A DNA stretch of 64,000 nt from Galeruca laticollis (GCA_963921935.1 OY998176.1:180540445-180604444), one strand, 5' to 3'. Positions 1 to 11,894 are shown, counted from the first letter of the stretch. Numbers and translations: made by a program. Notes: generated by a model from the sequence alone, not told the origin.

Positions 1-213
1 AGAAAACCAGCAGTGAGGAAAACTCAAAATCAGTACCACAGGATATATTAGTGAAAGGTGAAACGGGGCAACTAGTTTCGGCTCACTGATCCATCATCAG
101 GCCTGTGAAAGATATCAAGATAGAAAAAATCTGAAATTCACAACATGTCGAATTACTTTAATGTATATCAATCCATATGTAAAGTATTATGAAGAGAAAG
201 CCGTCACATGTCC

Positions 214-216
<3 letters not shown>
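1..216 (-). mobile_element. Penelope-like element end (family E), truncated
   Basis: Non-coding end of a PLE read on the minus strand. It carries a hammerhead-type motif (65-103) of the kind found in PLE terminal repeats. A diverged second copy lies on the plus strand at about 52.25-52.45 kb and shares the motif and flanking sequence (GTCACATG with an adjacent AAAG tract). The element runs off the left edge and ends near a (TA)n tract at 217. No coding sequence is visible here. Confidence 0.55.
65..103 (-). ncRNA. Hammerhead ribozyme motif, PLE family E
   Basis: On the minus strand: stem I strand GGC, core CUGAUGA, one extra U, stem II closed by GG/CC (with an internal A-G mismatch), GAAA box, self-complementary stem III ACUAGU, position 17 = U, then GCC closing stem I. 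This is type I topology (stem I open). Stem I is only 3 bp, so activity alone is doubtful. Dimeric folding through the palindromic stem III is known for PLE hammerheads. Confidence 0.6.

Positions 217-266
<50 letters not shown>
217..266. repeat. (TA)n microsatellite
   Basis: About 25 uninterrupted TA units between the PLE family E end and the PLE family A inverted repeat. Confidence 0.97.
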
Positions 267-267
<1 letters not shown>

Positions 268-373
268 CTGAAAAGCGAAAAACGCCGTGATCGTTGCTGA
301 TCAATTAGAACACAAACTGAAAAATATCTTATTGGGGATGCAGCATAAGAGGAAAAATACACTCTATTCAATT

Positions 374-413
374 CTCCAAGCTTTCGTAAATCTTTATTTA
401 CATCATCAGGGAA
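374..413 (-). ncRNA. Hammerhead ribozyme motif, PLE-A left arm
   Basis: Reverse complement of the right-arm motif: CUGAUGA, extra U, 6-bp stem II GUAAAU/AUUUAC with AAAG loop, GAAA box, AGCU stem III, 4-bp stem I with a wobble. See the right-arm entry for the full fold. Confidence 0.6.
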
Positions 414-437
414 CTACAATAAGGAAGGAAGGAAATT

Positions 438-752
438 TCAAGCCGTGTATCCCTCCATAAAAGTGATATAAGGTTACACCCTGAAAGATGTTCTCTGGCT
501 AATCATGTCTCCTCATTGGATCATGTCATTGACTTTGAGGGAGTTAAAATCCTTTCTCGTGAGAGAAGTTATAATAAAAGACTGTTTTTGGAAATGGCTT
601 TCATCTTCCAGGAAGAGGGTTGTATGAATAGGAAGACTGACATTCATAATTTGAGTAATCTCTACTCCCTCCTCCTAACGCTTGATAAGCACAATTGTCT
701 CCATATTAATAACAATAATAATAATAATGAGAATATGAATAATTCTCACTAG
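438..752 (+). pseudogene. PLE-A GIY-YIG protein, C-terminal remnant
   Basis: The translated frame contains blocks typical of the PLE C-terminus: HKSDIRLH, SLANH, DHVIDFEGVKIL, then KRLFLEM, NRKTDIHNLSNLYSLLL. The reverse transcriptase and the GIY-YIG core are missing, so only the region after the endonuclease is left (about 100 codons). The usable frame extends upstream of the first plausible start, as expected for a 5'-truncated retroelement copy. The tail runs into an AAT repeat encoding poly-Asn. It is not a functional gene. The same C-terminal block recurs at 15.3, 18.0-18.4 and 24.3 kb. Confidence 0.65.
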
Positions 753-1345
753 TTTCCTACTTGTGGCATCATGGTGGGTGTTCCCCCTGTTTTGTAGGTG
801 TTCCCCCTCTTTGTAGGTGTTCCCCCATTATTATTAGCTCCATAATAATATTCATAATAATAATTAATAACATTAATAATCACATATTAATTCTCGTGAT
901 TAAAATAATTTTTTCATTGGAATGATTACTCAAATACATTTCCATAATTTTGGTACCACCCTTGTATTCTCTTTAAAGTTTCAATTCGATTGTTTCAGTG
1001 TCTCGCGTCATTGCAAAGATCGATTCTTTTCATTCATTTAGTAATGATGATTGGTGTACTTAACCTGACATTTTTAGTTTCCGCCATTATTCTCACAAGT
1101 CCGCGTGGGTGTGTGGATTCTCGATTTTAATGTTTTTTAAACTTTTTACTTTTTAATAATGTTTTAATAAAAATGTTTACCAGTAATAGGCAAATGTATT
1201 GCCGACTGGACCTATTTCTTTAATGACTTTCTGTTGTGCACTTTTCCTGTGTTCAAGATCAATGATGCAATCTCGATCAATGTAAGTTGTAGAAATGTTT
1301 TTATGAACACTTTTTATAATTTATGTTTTTCCTTCCTTATTGTAG

Positions 1346-1385
1346 TTCCCTGATGATGTAAATAAAGATTTACGAAAGCTTGGAG
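1346..1385 (+). ncRNA. Hammerhead ribozyme motif, PLE-A right arm
   Basis: C50-A56 of line 1301-1380 gives CUGAUGA (1350-1356), one extra U at 1357, stem II GUAAAU (1358-1363)/AUUUAC (1368-1373), GAAA (1374-1377), palindromic AGCU stem III, U at position 17 (1381), and stem I UUCC/GGAG (one wobble). All invariant core residues are present; the extra base before stem II is atypical. Confidence 0.65.
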
Positions 1386-1445
1386 AATTGAATAGAGTGT
1401 ATTTTTCCTCTTATGCTGCAATCCCCAATAAGATATTTTTCAGTT

Positions 1446-1449
<4 letters not shown>

Positions 1450-1514
<65 letters not shown>

Positions 1515-1525
1515 GTATATATATG

Positions 1526-1610
<85 letters not shown>

Positions 1611-1634
1611 GTATATATATATATATATATATAT
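1450..1634. repeat. (TA)n microsatellite with TGTA interruptions
   Basis: About 185 bp of TA units with a few GTATATA variants. It separates the right end of PLE-A from the LTR that starts at 1635. The Tyr/Ile-rich open frames through it are simple-sequence artefacts. Confidence 0.97.
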
Positions 1635-2551
1635 TGTAATGATATAAATTCATTACTATAAATATCGATTCAAGAAACCAGTTAGCACCGTGATGAAGAG
1701 GTACCCCACCAGAACAGCAAGTCCCCCACGGCAAGATGCGCACGAAGAATCGACAGTAGAAGGGAAGGAGACTTTCACCACCACCTCTACGATGTGTATA
1801 AAAATGCAAACCGACAGCCGCCTCCAGTGCGAAGCGTAGGTCGAAGGTACTGACTTTAACCTCAAACGCTTCACACTATCCACCGCCGAGTGTTGTACTA
1901 AGTCGGAGTATTGATTCGACTTTATACATCATTCACTAGAACGGCCGTTGGTTTCTGGTATTGACGGAAACGAGAACGATTGTTCAAATTGTTAGAGGAA
2001 TTTCGGTGTGTTATTGACGTACCGAAAACTCTACAGTACCTTCGTAGGGTAGCGTCGTTGAGCCGGGTATTGACTAGCTGTAAACGATCACTTTAACTGT
2101 TAGTATAGTTCTGGTGTGGTATTGACGCGCCATAATAACTACAGTCCCTACAAACCGAGATATTCGTTAAGCCGGGTACTAACTAGCTATAAACGATACT
2201 CTCACACCTTGAGATTAAGACAGAAAGAGTATTGATCTTCCGGTTGCTCATACCTTGGCTGTCTGAACATTTCGTAGGACGTAGAGAATCCCGTACACCA
2301 TCACCGGAGTCGCAGTACACACCGCTACAATTACACCTACCTACCTTTCGGACCGTCAGTACATATCGATCAACGGAAGGGCACGGACTATCGAAGCGTG
2401 AATTTCAAAATATTTACGCACCAGAGTAATATATAGAATATTGTATTTTAGTTTATTTTTATCATTGTAAATAATATTTTTTATAGCAATAAATCAGTTA
2501 ATTTAATTGAACTCTGTCTCCTTCGGGCTTACCTGGGCAATTCGCATTACA
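1635..2551 (+). repeat. 5' LTR of Gypsy-type element 1
   Basis: Begins TGTAATG and ends CATTACA, a matched 7-bp terminal inversion with the canonical TG..CA. It is followed after three bases by a candidate primer-binding site. Internal AATAAA near 2490 suits an LTR polyadenylation signal. A shortened copy of the same LTR, including its CATTACA end, is at 9078-9242, so the pair brackets the composite element. Length is about 917 bp. Confidence 0.7.
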
Positions 2552-2554
2552 CAA

Positions 2555-2572
2555 TGGCGCCTGAGCAGAGAA
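2555..2572 (+). promoter_or_regulatory. Candidate primer-binding site, element 1
   Basis: TGGCGCCTGAGCAG just after the LTR end. It starts with TGG, as expected for pairing to a tRNA CCA end. The tRNA identity was not determined. Confidence 0.5.
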
Positions 2573-2709
2573 ATTAAATTATGTAGCCCGGTATCAACAT
2601 TTTTTGGCCCGTTAACGGAGATTATCGAAACAAAAGAATTTTTATAACAAGAATATTAGTACAAATTCGAAAGACAGAATTTTTTAGGACATCGTAGTAA
2701 ACACTCACA

Positions 2710-3540
2710 ATGGCATCCGAAAGCGATGATGGAGCGTATGGATTAGAAGTTGCAGACGAAAGAGTTGGATGGGTTTATAGACTACGGCAACCAGATATCC
2801 GCCTAGAATTAGAATCCAGAGGGCTACTTTCGACGGGAAAGATGTCAGAACTAAGAAACAGGTTAGTGGACCACTTACGGACGGCTGTCACAGAGACACC
2901 AGACATCCAGGACAAAAGTAACGTTACTCTGGAGCCAATAATACCTACTCAACCACAGGAGGACAAGGATTTGCAGGCTCTAGAAGTAATTAGAAAATGG
3001 GGTATACATTATGACGGATCCAGAGACCCAATAGAATTCCTGGAATCGGTGAATGAACTCAAAGATTGCTACAACATACAAAACAAACATCTATTCCGGG
3101 CACTCCCTATTATTCTGAAGGGAAAGCAACGTTGTGGTACGGAAACAACAAGAACCAATGGACAGGATGGACAGATTTTCCGAAACCCAAGCCATAGATA
3201 GGATATATTCAAACATGCTCCCCAATCATCGCTTATACGTAAGAAGAGATGAATGCAAGACGATGGCAGAACTGACAAAATTAGTCATCGATCATGAAGA
3301 TATCCAAAAGGAAATTCGGATTCAAGACCAACCGACACTGAAATCCCGTTACGAGTTACAGGTTACCTCCATACATCCCACATATTCCGGACAGAATACA
3401 GAATTTCAATAGGAATACATGCTGTTGGAGATGCGGGAAAAGAAGACATAACCGTCGGGTATGCCGTTCACGCCCAATATTATTCTGCAGTCATTGCGGA
3501 TCGATAGGAATTCCGTCAACAGATTGCACTTGCAGAAGAC
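2710..3540 (+). pseudogene. gag: Gag of Gypsy-type element 1 (SAP-like N-terminus, zinc knuckle)
   Basis: Starts at ATG 2710, about 155 bp after the primer site. Residues ~23-57 read like a SAP domain (DIRLELESRGL, then TGKMSELRNRL), a DNA-binding fold. Further on is the Gypsy Gag signature WYGNNKNQWTGWTDF, which is only readable in another frame near 3133. The frame shifts at least twice between 3120 and 3420. At 3418-3480 a zinc knuckle is visible, CWRCGKRRHNRRVC (C-x2-C-x4-H-x4-C), followed by a damaged second knuckle CSHCG. Gag packages the element RNA. Frameshifts and the early stop at 3201 show this copy is dead. Confidence 0.6.
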
Positions 3541-3599
3541 AACCGGGAAACGGCAATGAATCTGAACAAACCAGGGGCACTCCAGTTTCCCCAATACAG

Positions 3600-3818
3600 A
3601 CCCCCACGGTCCACGAGACAGTAAACCGGTCCCCAGATAGAAGACCACACGCCGTAATGACCATCCATGAAGGGAAAATCCTCCATGCATTACTCGATAC
3701 AGGGTCAGTAAAATCATATATAGGGAACAAAGGTTTACAGTTCTTACAAGAACTAGGATTACGACAGTTATAAAACGATAGATGTCCCGTCTGCTGAATT
3801 CGTGACCTTATATGGTAT
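3600..3818 (+). pseudogene. Retropepsin fragment of element 1
   Basis: The frame near 3655-3760 encodes HALLDTGSVKSYIGNKG, the D-T-G active site of a retroviral-type aspartic protease, followed by a short flap-side segment. Coding resemblance ends where the LTR of the nested element 2 begins at about 3819. The rest of pol is absent, so element 1 was interrupted or deleted here. Confidence 0.55.
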
Positions 3819-4019
3819 TGTTACATCGAACCATCATCGGACGATCGACTACGTCATAATGCTGAATTGCACTACTGGGCACCGCATAGCTTCATTGTAC
3901 ACATTTTATTTTCAGAATGATTATAGCCTTCATATTGTTAACTCCAATAAATAATAATGAAGTGTAATTATTGTGATTAAACCATTTATAAAAAAGTAAA
4001 GTTTAAACTTGAAAACATA
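3819..4019 (+). repeat. Probable 5' LTR (possibly truncated) of Gypsy element 2
   Basis: AT-rich stretch starting TGTTACATC and ending three bases before a 17.6/297-type primer site. It contains AATAAATAATAA (about 3948), which could serve as a polyadenylation signal. The left border is inferred from the end of element-1 coding resemblance, since no matching 3' LTR remains. Confidence 0.4.
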
Positions 4020-4022
4020 AAG

Positions 4023-4040
4023 TGGCGCAGTCAGTAGGAT
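4023..4040 (+). promoter_or_regulatory. Primer-binding site, 17.6/297-type (tRNA-Ser-like)
   Basis: TGGCGCAGTCAGTAGGAT matches, apart from one base, the primer site known for the 17.6/297 Gypsy group. The same 18 bases occur at 40420 in another element. Confidence 0.75.
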
Positions 4041-4247
4041 CCAAAAGGAATCTCATCGTGTATTATCCTTCAGTTTCTACTGTTTATTTGGAAGAACCTT
4101 CATCGCGAATTTTCCAAATTTTGAACAATCTGAAAAGTGCAAATAAACGTTTGAGAAGATTACGGTGCCAATCCAGAGAGTGCAGTCCATCGAGGATCAA
4201 TGGAAATCATCGCAATTTTACTGTAAGTTGCTCATATTATTTATCCT

Positions 4248-5663
4248 ATGTCATTCTCCTCATCTGAAGATTCCATAGTGGAAAGCGACAATGAGCTTAA
4301 TATAAGTATTGAATCAAATTTTAATTTTAATTCTTCTGACGAAAAAAAAGAAAGTTCAGTATTAGAAGTTAGTTCTCTTTCAAATAGTTTAAGCATTGAA
4401 GAAAATATTAAATCTAATAATAGTCAATTAAATTCAACAACGTCTGTTCCCAAATTTGAAATTAAATTATTAGAAATCGTACCAAAATTTGATGGTAATC
4501 CGCTCTAATTAGCGTCTTCCTTAGAGACGAGTAACACTTTCATTAAAACTTATTGGGATCCAAATCCCGCAAATGTCAATTGCGTTCAAAACATTAGTTT
4601 AATTTTCGGAATATATGAAAAATTACTTGGAAACGCGAGAGAAGTTTTCAGTATTTGCATAAACAAAGATTGGGAAACAGTTAAAAGCACTGTGGTAGCT
4701 CACTTCGGCGACCAGAGAGACGAAAACGGATTACTCTTTGATTTAGATCAGTTGAGACAAAATGCTAACGAACCTGCACTTAATTTTTACACTAGAATAA
4801 TGTCTAATTTGAGTGCTCTTCATAATTACGTTGATTGTCATGAAACTAGTCAAGCTGGTGCAACAGTAAAGAAAAATTTTTACAATACATATGGTTTGAA
4901 AATATTTCTGGCCGGTTTGAAAGAACCTATGGGCTCCACAATTCGAGCTATGAAACCCGATACTCTTGCAACAGCTAGACAATTTATTATAACAGAAAAT
5001 GATATCCGTCATCTTCAAAAATCAAATAACGAAACTTTTAAGAATAAACCATATCCAAAATTTAATCAAAATTATCAAAATCAAACTAATTTTAATGTTC
5101 CTAACTTCGATCAAAATTTAATGTCAATACAAAATTGTTCATATCCATTTCCTCGTGGACCAATCAATGTTCAACCCAGATTCACCCCACATAGATTTTC
5201 GACTAATAGACAAGTTTTCGGTCCTCAACAACTTTCAAGAGCACCCATTAATGTGTGAAAACCTAATTCAAATTTCCGTCAGCCCAAACCAACTCCTATG
5301 AGTGGCATCTCGTCAAATACATTTAACAGATCCAACTTTAATCGAAGCCAAAATCGATTCGCACTTCTACCTCCACAACAATACCAACCCCAACCATCAC
5401 AACCCAGATTTACTTTTGAAGAACTGCACAATGTCGACCAAACGCAATATTATGACTATTATCAATCAAGCACTCCTTACTAACCTTATGAAAATAACAT
5501 GCTCGACCAAGATAACGTTTACGACCAAAATTGTATTTCTCCCTATGAATTTAATGACTATGTAGACACCACAAACTCTATATCTGACAATCCAGAAACA
5601 CAAAGCAGCGACGAACAAAATTTTCAAGACGCTCCTGAACCAACAAATCAGACGTAGAAATTT
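4248..5663 (+). pseudogene. gag: Gag of Gypsy element 2
   Basis: An acidic Ser-rich N-terminus (4248-4508) ends in VPKFDGNPL, then an in-frame TAA, and the reading continues with LASSLETSNTFI, the canonical 17.6-group Gag capsid start. The middle (4692-5258) holds the capsid helices (TVVAHFGDQRDENGLLFDL, FLAGLKEPMGSTIRAM). The C-terminal part is Asn/Gln/Pro-rich (about 5040-5480) and lacks a clear zinc knuckle, as in this group. Stops at 4506, about 5256 and 5481 break the frame. The protein would form the particle shell. Confidence 0.7.
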
Positions 5664-5749
5664 TTTCAATTTATGACAAGAAAGTTCTTCCATACATAAT
5701 AATTTCTGATCCTCCCTTAAAAAGTCCTCCTCAAAGTCATTTATAAACC

Positions 5750-8700
5750 CCGAAATTGCTGAAAATTATTCCCCAAACTATATCTATAAAGAACCAATTA
5801 CCATCAGCTCAGTCTTCCAAACAACTACTAGAGATTTTTGCGCTAAAATTCCAGCTTCTCGCGAATTCAATTCAAATAAAATTATGAAATTTCATCTTTT
5901 TAAATTCCACCATTTCTTTGACGGCTTGATAGCTTACGAAACTTTAAAGGATTTAGAAGTACATATCGATCTAAAAAATTCACTTTCAAAAACACAAAAC
6001 GCAAACCTACCATTATCTTACTACTCATCTAAAGGCAAACTTTTATTTTTCGCTCATGTTGAACCCAATTCCATAGAAACCGCAAAAATACCTGTCAATA
6101 TACCAAATGGTACTGTTAGAATTCCATGCACTGAACTATCTAGTTGTAGTATCAAAGAAGGTGTCACTTTCTCAAAAAATGGATATGCCTCAGTTGATAT
6201 TATAAATACCTCCGAAAATGTTCAAGATGTCTTTCTGTACAAACCCATAGTTGTAGAACCTTTTGAAGACAATTACGGAATCTTCCAAATTTCTGTTCAA
6301 AGCCCTGCCGACGATCATCCCTATAATTTCGACATTGCCCAATGCATTCGAGCTTCTCATTTAAATTCATAAGAAAAACTCGAAATCGAAAAACTCTGTA
6401 AACAATTTCGTAACATATTCTATAAAGAAAATTCACCACTATCCTTTACCAACCAAGTCAAACATGAAATTAAAACTACAGACGAACTTCCTGTCTATAC
6501 TAAGTCATATCGATACCTCTACATCCATAAACCAGAAGTCGAACGTCAAATTAGCGATGTGCTAGAAAAACGGATTATTAGGCCTAGCGACTCACCGTGC
6601 ACAATCCCCATATGGTTTGTTCCCAGAAAAGCTGATGCATCTGGAAGAAAGAAATGGCGCATCGTCGTTGATTACCGAAAAATCAATGAAAAGACCATTG
6701 ACGACCGCTATCCCATTCCAAACATAACTGACATACTTGACAAACTTGGACGCTGTTATTATTTCACCACCTTAGATTTAGCCAGTGGATTTTATCAAAT
6801 TGAAATGCATCCCGACGATGTTGAGAAAACCGCTTTCAACGTTGAAAATGGACATTTCGAATACGTCAGAATGCCTTTCGGTTTAAAGAACGCCCCTGCA
6901 ACATTTCAGAGGGTCATGGATAATGTACTAGAAGAACTCCGTAATGAAATTTGTTTCGTCTATATGGACGACATAATTGTCTTTTCAAGCTCACTCCAAG
7001 AACATATTAATAATTTAAAAAGTGTTTTCCAGAAGCTTCGTGAGAGTAAGCTCAAGGTTCAACTCGACAAATCTGAATTTCTTAGAAAAGAAGTATCATT
7101 TCCAGGTCATATTATCACCCCTAAAGGCATCAAACCCAATCCTGATAAAGTAAAAGCTATTACCAACTACCCCTTACCGAAAACCACGAAAGACATAAAA
7201 GCTTTCTTAGGCCTTCTCGGGTACTACAGAAAGTTTATAAAAAATTTTACCAAATTAACCAAACTCTTCACAAGCTGTTTAAAAAAAGGCGCTTGCATCA
7301 ATATACTTGACCCCGATAAAGACATTCGAAGATTGCAAATCTCTTCTAATCAATGAACCCATTCTCATCTACCCCGATTTCACCAAAGAATTCATTTTGA
7401 CCACAGATGCAAGTAATTTCGCAATAGGAGCAGTCCTTTCCCAAGGACCAATCATCGGTGGAGACAAAGCCATAGCATATGCTTCTCGTACACTTAACGC
7501 TGCTGAACAAAATTATTCAACAATTGAAAAAGAGTTGTTAGCAGTAGTTTGGGGGGAATAAATTCAAAATCGTCACCGATCATAAACCTCTACAATGGCT
7601 AATGTCTCTAAAGGAACCAAATTCCCGACTTGTACGTTGGAGACTGAAGTTAGAGGAATTTGACTACGAAATCGTATATAAAAAAGGCTCTTGCAACACG
7701 AATGCGGATGCCCTCTCCCGTATAGAAATTTATCCAATAGATAACGAAAATAGTTCCGGCTCTGATCTACCGCCAATTTTTCAATATATGAAAGAATTTA
7801 ATGAAACTAACGCTACAACCAAATCAGACTCTCAATCTCTCGTTCCCGAAGTAGATTCAAATGACGAAAATGACGATCAAACAATACACACTAGTTTAGA
7901 AAACCCAATACTTGGAATCGAAATAACCGAGAGACCATTAAATGTATTTTTAAATCAAATAGTAATAATCAAAACTGATCAAAATCCTCATAAAGAAATT
8001 AAAAAAATTATTCGATAACCCTGCAAGAACCAGATGGTTCTTACACGTGAGTGAAAATTCTTTTGAAAATCAAATTATTCAATTTTTAAAAGACTATGCT
8101 GTTCCGAAGAAACGGTACGCCTTTTATTTTCAGAACGATATCGATGAAATTCCTTTTAAAACCATGTGTAGAATAGTTCCTTAGACCTTTAAAAGCTCTG
8201 CATTATTTTTAATCAAATCAAATATTATACTACATGACGTTAAAATCGAATCCCAACAACAAAAACTTATAAAACAACAACACGAAGGCATTACAAATCA
8301 CAGGGAAATTCACGAGACTGCTAACCAACCAAAAACAAAATTTTATTGGCCAAAACTAAATAACGACGTAAAAGACTTTATCAATAACTGTTCCATTTGT
8401 CAACAAGTTAAATATGAGAGACACCCGCCTCTAATAAAACTTCAGCTAACCCCAACTCCAAGAAAACCACTCGAAACGTTACACATAGACACTTTTAAAT
8501 TTGACAATACAATTACCATGACAGTATGTGACAGTTTTAGTAGATTTGGACAAGCTTACATAATTCCAACATTATCTGCGATTCACATCTATCAGTCATT
8601 ATTACAATTCATTTCTACGTATAAAATTCCAGAAAACATTGTATCTGATAATGGCACAGAATTTACTCAATCCACTCTCAAAGGCTTTGCTAAATTATAT

Positions 8701-9077
8701 GGTATTAACTGGTATTATACTCTTCCACATAATCCTAATAGCAATGCAATCGTAGAAAGATTTCTCTACAATATTAGAACACATGAGGACATTATCCCTA
8801 ACGAATCCAAAATTAAACCCATTCGAAAAACTGAGATTGTCCATTTTGGGATACAATAACTCAATTCACTCTGTCACCAAACATAAGCCTATTGACCTTT
8901 TTCTAGGACACCTTCACTTAAAAGATCCTAGCGAAATCGACGACGAAGCTCAACCAGATAACATTCAATTAAATGAACATAAAGAAACTATGAAACAATT
9001 ATATGACAGAATACATACAAATCTAAGTTTACAATATTACTCATTAAACAACTCATTTAATAAGATGAACCATATTC
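5750..9077 (+). pseudogene. pol: Pol of Gypsy element 2 (RT, RNase H, integrase)
   Basis: Order is Ty3/Gypsy: a linker resembling the protease-RT spacer (5884-6372), reverse transcriptase (6380-7350), RNase H (7310-7720), and integrase (8260-9070). RT motifs include KWRIVVDYRKIN, TLDLASGFYQI, MPFGLKNAPATFQ and the catalytic FVYMDD at about 6957. RNase H shows TTDASNFAIGAVLSQ and IEKELLAVVW. Integrase shows the zinc-binding CSICQ, and catalytic residues HIDTF, VSDNGTEF and AIVERF (D, D, E). At least five breaks exist: TAA at 6370, a frameshift near 7300, stop at 7559, stop near 8019, and a frameshift after 8840. The end is cut by the element-1 LTR fragment at about 9078. The copy is dead but well preserved. 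Confidence 0.85.
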
Positions 9078-9239
9078 ATGATCACTTTAACTGTTAGTAT
9101 AGTTCTGGTGTGGTATTGATGCGCCATAATAACTACAGTCCCTACAAACCGAGATATTCGTTAAGCCGGGTACTGACTAGCTATAAACGATACTCTCACA
9201 CCTTGAGATTAGAACCGAAAGAGTATTGATCTGTGCATT

Positions 9240-9242
<3 letters not shown>
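9078..9242 (+). repeat. 3' LTR remnant of element 1
   Basis: Nearly identical to 2086-2233 of the 5' LTR, then jumps to the LTR's terminal GCATTACA and stops at (TA)n. The 5' LTR also starts directly at (TA)n (1634/1635). So element 1 sits in a TA tract, and element 2 lies inside it. Confidence 0.7.

Positions 9243-9300
<58 letters not shown>
9243..9300. repeat. (TA)n microsatellite
   Basis: About 29 TA units between the element-1 LTR end and the hAT terminal repeat. Confidence 0.97.
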
Positions 9301-9302
<2 letters not shown>

Positions 9303-11887
9303 TTGGTTCCCAACGGAGGCGAAATCGCCCCCCTGTGGGCGCTGCAGCCTTTTAGGGGGGCGGTAGCTGATTCAGAAGCAAATAATAAGCAGTCAAGAGG
9401 AATAGTGAAAAAAATGATTCAATAAGGGTAAATAACCAGTTTTAAATTAGCATTAATAATAATACTAATAATTTTAATAATTTCTTTTAGTTCAGAATAG
9501 AAGTATATGACTTGTCCTCGCACATTGATAAGCAAACGCGCGATGTTCATACAAAATAACATGTTCGCACACAGGCAAGTTGAATCATGCACGAAATGAA
9601 ACGTATAAAAGCAACAGCTCTACGAATTTTTTGTTAGTTAGTTGTATGTGCATGGCCGAGTTACATAGTCGTGAATCATAAGCTCTGCCGTAGTAAATAA
9701 TCGCGAGTGGTGTGTCATTTCATAAACATTACTTTCTATAAATCTATTGAGAATTTGATTTATGTATGAAAATGGCTAAATCTACTTCTAAATTAAAAAA
9801 GAAATGCCGGCAATACAGTATTGAATATTTAAAATATGGATCTGCGGAATCTTCTACAAACAAATCATTACCTATGTGTTTAATTTGCTGAAAAGTTTTT
9901 TCAAATGAAGCTATGAAACCTTCTAACCTAGAAGAGCATTTACATAAAATGCATCCTGATAAGAAGAACAAAGGTATATTCTATTTTCAAGAACTCGAAA
10001 AACAATATTTAAAACAGCCAACTATATCAAACCTTTTTGCATCGTCTTCTAAACGAGACGATGATGGGCTACGAGCCTCATATAACGTTTCATTGTTAAT
10101 CGCAAAGTAAGGAAAACCACACACCATTGGCGAGGAATTAATTTTGCCGGCAGTCGAAGAGATATTAAAAACTGTTCTCCATCATAAGACACCATTTGAT
10201 ATCTTTAAAAAAATTCCTCTCAGTAATAATTCAGTGCAAAGAAGAATAGATGAAATGGCAAATGACGTTGGAATATCATTATGCAATTACCTAAAGACTT
10301 GCAAATTTTCCATTCAACTCGATGAATCAACTCTACCAAGTAACGAAGCTCTACTCTTATCATACGTACGATTTATAAAAGAAGAAAAAATTCATCAAGA
10401 GTTAATATTTGCTAAGAATTTGGAATCTGATACAAAGGGACATAATATATTTAATATCATGCAAGAATTTTTTCAAGAGAAAGAAATTCCTATTAGTAAT
10501 ATTTTGTCTGCTGCTTTTGATGGTGCTCCAGCAATGACCGGGCGTCATAAGGGTTTATAGCACATTTGAGAAAAACAGTGTCAAATGTACTCGCTGTACA
10601 TTGTATTATTCACCGTCAGCATTTGGTTGCAAAAAAATTAAATGAACGTCTGCATGTGTCCCCCAATAACCTTAATAAAGCAATCAATATCATTAGAAGC
10701 AATTCATTGAATGACCGTTTGTTTCATAAGCTTTGCAATGAAAATGATGAAGACTAGCTTGCTGCTGCACACAGAAGTACGTTGGCTCTTCAAAGAAGTT
10801 TGTCTAAATCGTTTTTCCAATCCATTTGACTCAGTGTTGGAATTTCTTGAAGAAAACAAGCAATTGCGCGGAAATCTAATTACGTCAAGAAATGACATCG
10901 CTTATTTGACGGACCTGTTTAAAGTATTTAATCAAGTTAATCTACAATTGCAAGGTGATGATTTAAATTTAATTAAAACTAAAAACGTCATAGCTGCTTT
11001 TGCAGGAAAACTTCATTCAAAAGAAATCTTGGTAGAGGTGAGTACAACCATTTTCCCACATTATCAACAGTGTCTGCAAAACGGAAGATTTACTTACTTA
11101 CTGCCACCACTTGGAAGTTCTTCATGTTGATTTTACAGAGCGTTTCCAAGATATTTTAAACATGGAAATACCAAGTTGGGTTATAGATCCTTTCGCAAAC
11201 ATAGATACTGAAGGCTCATCAAATTTGGAAAAGGAGCTATTAGAACTCACAACTAACGAGGAACTGGAAGTAAAATTCAAACGTGGATATCAAGAGTTCT
11301 GGCTTCAAAAACCAATACCAGTTCTCTATCCTGGATTGTGGACAATAGTACAGAAGTTGCATTTCCTTCGTTCTATATGGCTGAGCGTGCATTCAGTGCA
11401 GTAACTGATTCGCTGTCAAAGAAGAGGAACAGACTACACATCACTGAACGTGGCGATCTGCGATTGATGTTAACGAAATTGGAACCCGATATTAACAAAC
11501 TGGTAACACTCCACCAGCCTCAACCGACTCATTGATTTTTTCTTTATTATTAATTTTGTATTTCTTATTGTATTGTATTTCTTGTTTCTATTGTGATTGT
11601 ATTTCTTATTGATTCTGTGTTTATATTTAAAAGTTTAATAAACAATTTTATTGTACATTTCGTTATCGTTTAATAAATTTCTACTTCATCATTCCTCTAA
11701 AATAAAGTTTAGACATTAACTGAAATTGAAGCTAAATACAGATCAATTGGGACGGTACAGATGATATTCCAATAACTTTAACTACTTTGGACTAACCAGC
11801 GACTGGGAAGGGGGGAGAGGGTGGTGAAATTTTTGTTCTCTTCTATAGGGGGCGGTGGTCCAGAGAAGGTTGGGATGGGAACCACTA
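9301..11887 (+). mobile_element. hAT superfamily transposon (ZBED-type)
   Basis: The left end CATTGGTTCCCAAC and the right end, reverse complement TTAGTGGTTCCCATCCCAAC, form imperfect terminal inverted repeats of the CAGTGGTTCCCAA class common in ZBED/Charlie-like hAT elements. Sub-terminal GGGGGGCGG tracts at both ends (9353 and 11849) are also typical. Both flanks are TA repeat, so an 8-bp target duplication cannot be told apart from the repeat. It is about 2.6 kb with one broken transposase. Confidence 0.8.
9767..11535 (+). pseudogene. hAT transposase with N-terminal BED zinc finger
   Basis: Reads along the plus strand in several frames. The BED-type finger has CLIC (first cysteine pair) and HLHKMHP (histidines), with a stop codon right after CLIC. 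Next comes the hAT core: RIDEMANDVGISL, FSIQLDEST (first catalytic aspartate region), AAFDGAPAMTG (second), HCIIHRQHLVAKKL, and an LHTEVRWL block. It ends with the hAT dimerisation region YMAERAFSAVTDSLSKKRN and a TAA at 11535. Breaks include stops at 9890, 10108, 10558 and 10755, and frame changes near 11110-11340. This family resembles ZBED5/FAM200-like proteins. The copy cannot make a full transposase. Confidence 0.8.
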
Positions 11888-11894
11888 ATATATA

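Larger units (their letters stand above)
305..1450. mobile_element. Penelope-like element A with inverted terminal repeats
   Basis: Two arms of about 125 bp (305-430 and 1325-1450) are near-perfect reverse complements, and each contains the same hammerhead motif. Inverted pLTR-like ends are typical of PLE insertions. Between them lies the C-terminal coding part of a PLE protein (about 438-750), then AT-rich non-coding sequence (753-1320) with three copies of a GTAGGTGTTCCCCC motif near 774-830. The right arm stops exactly at a (TA)n tract; the left arm is about 40 bp from one. Confidence 0.7.

Noticed and set aside
1388..1661. Tyr/Ile-rich open frames at 1.4-1.8 kb, 40.0-40.3 kb and other TA tracts
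   Set aside because: Translations of (TA)n; no conserved flanking coding.
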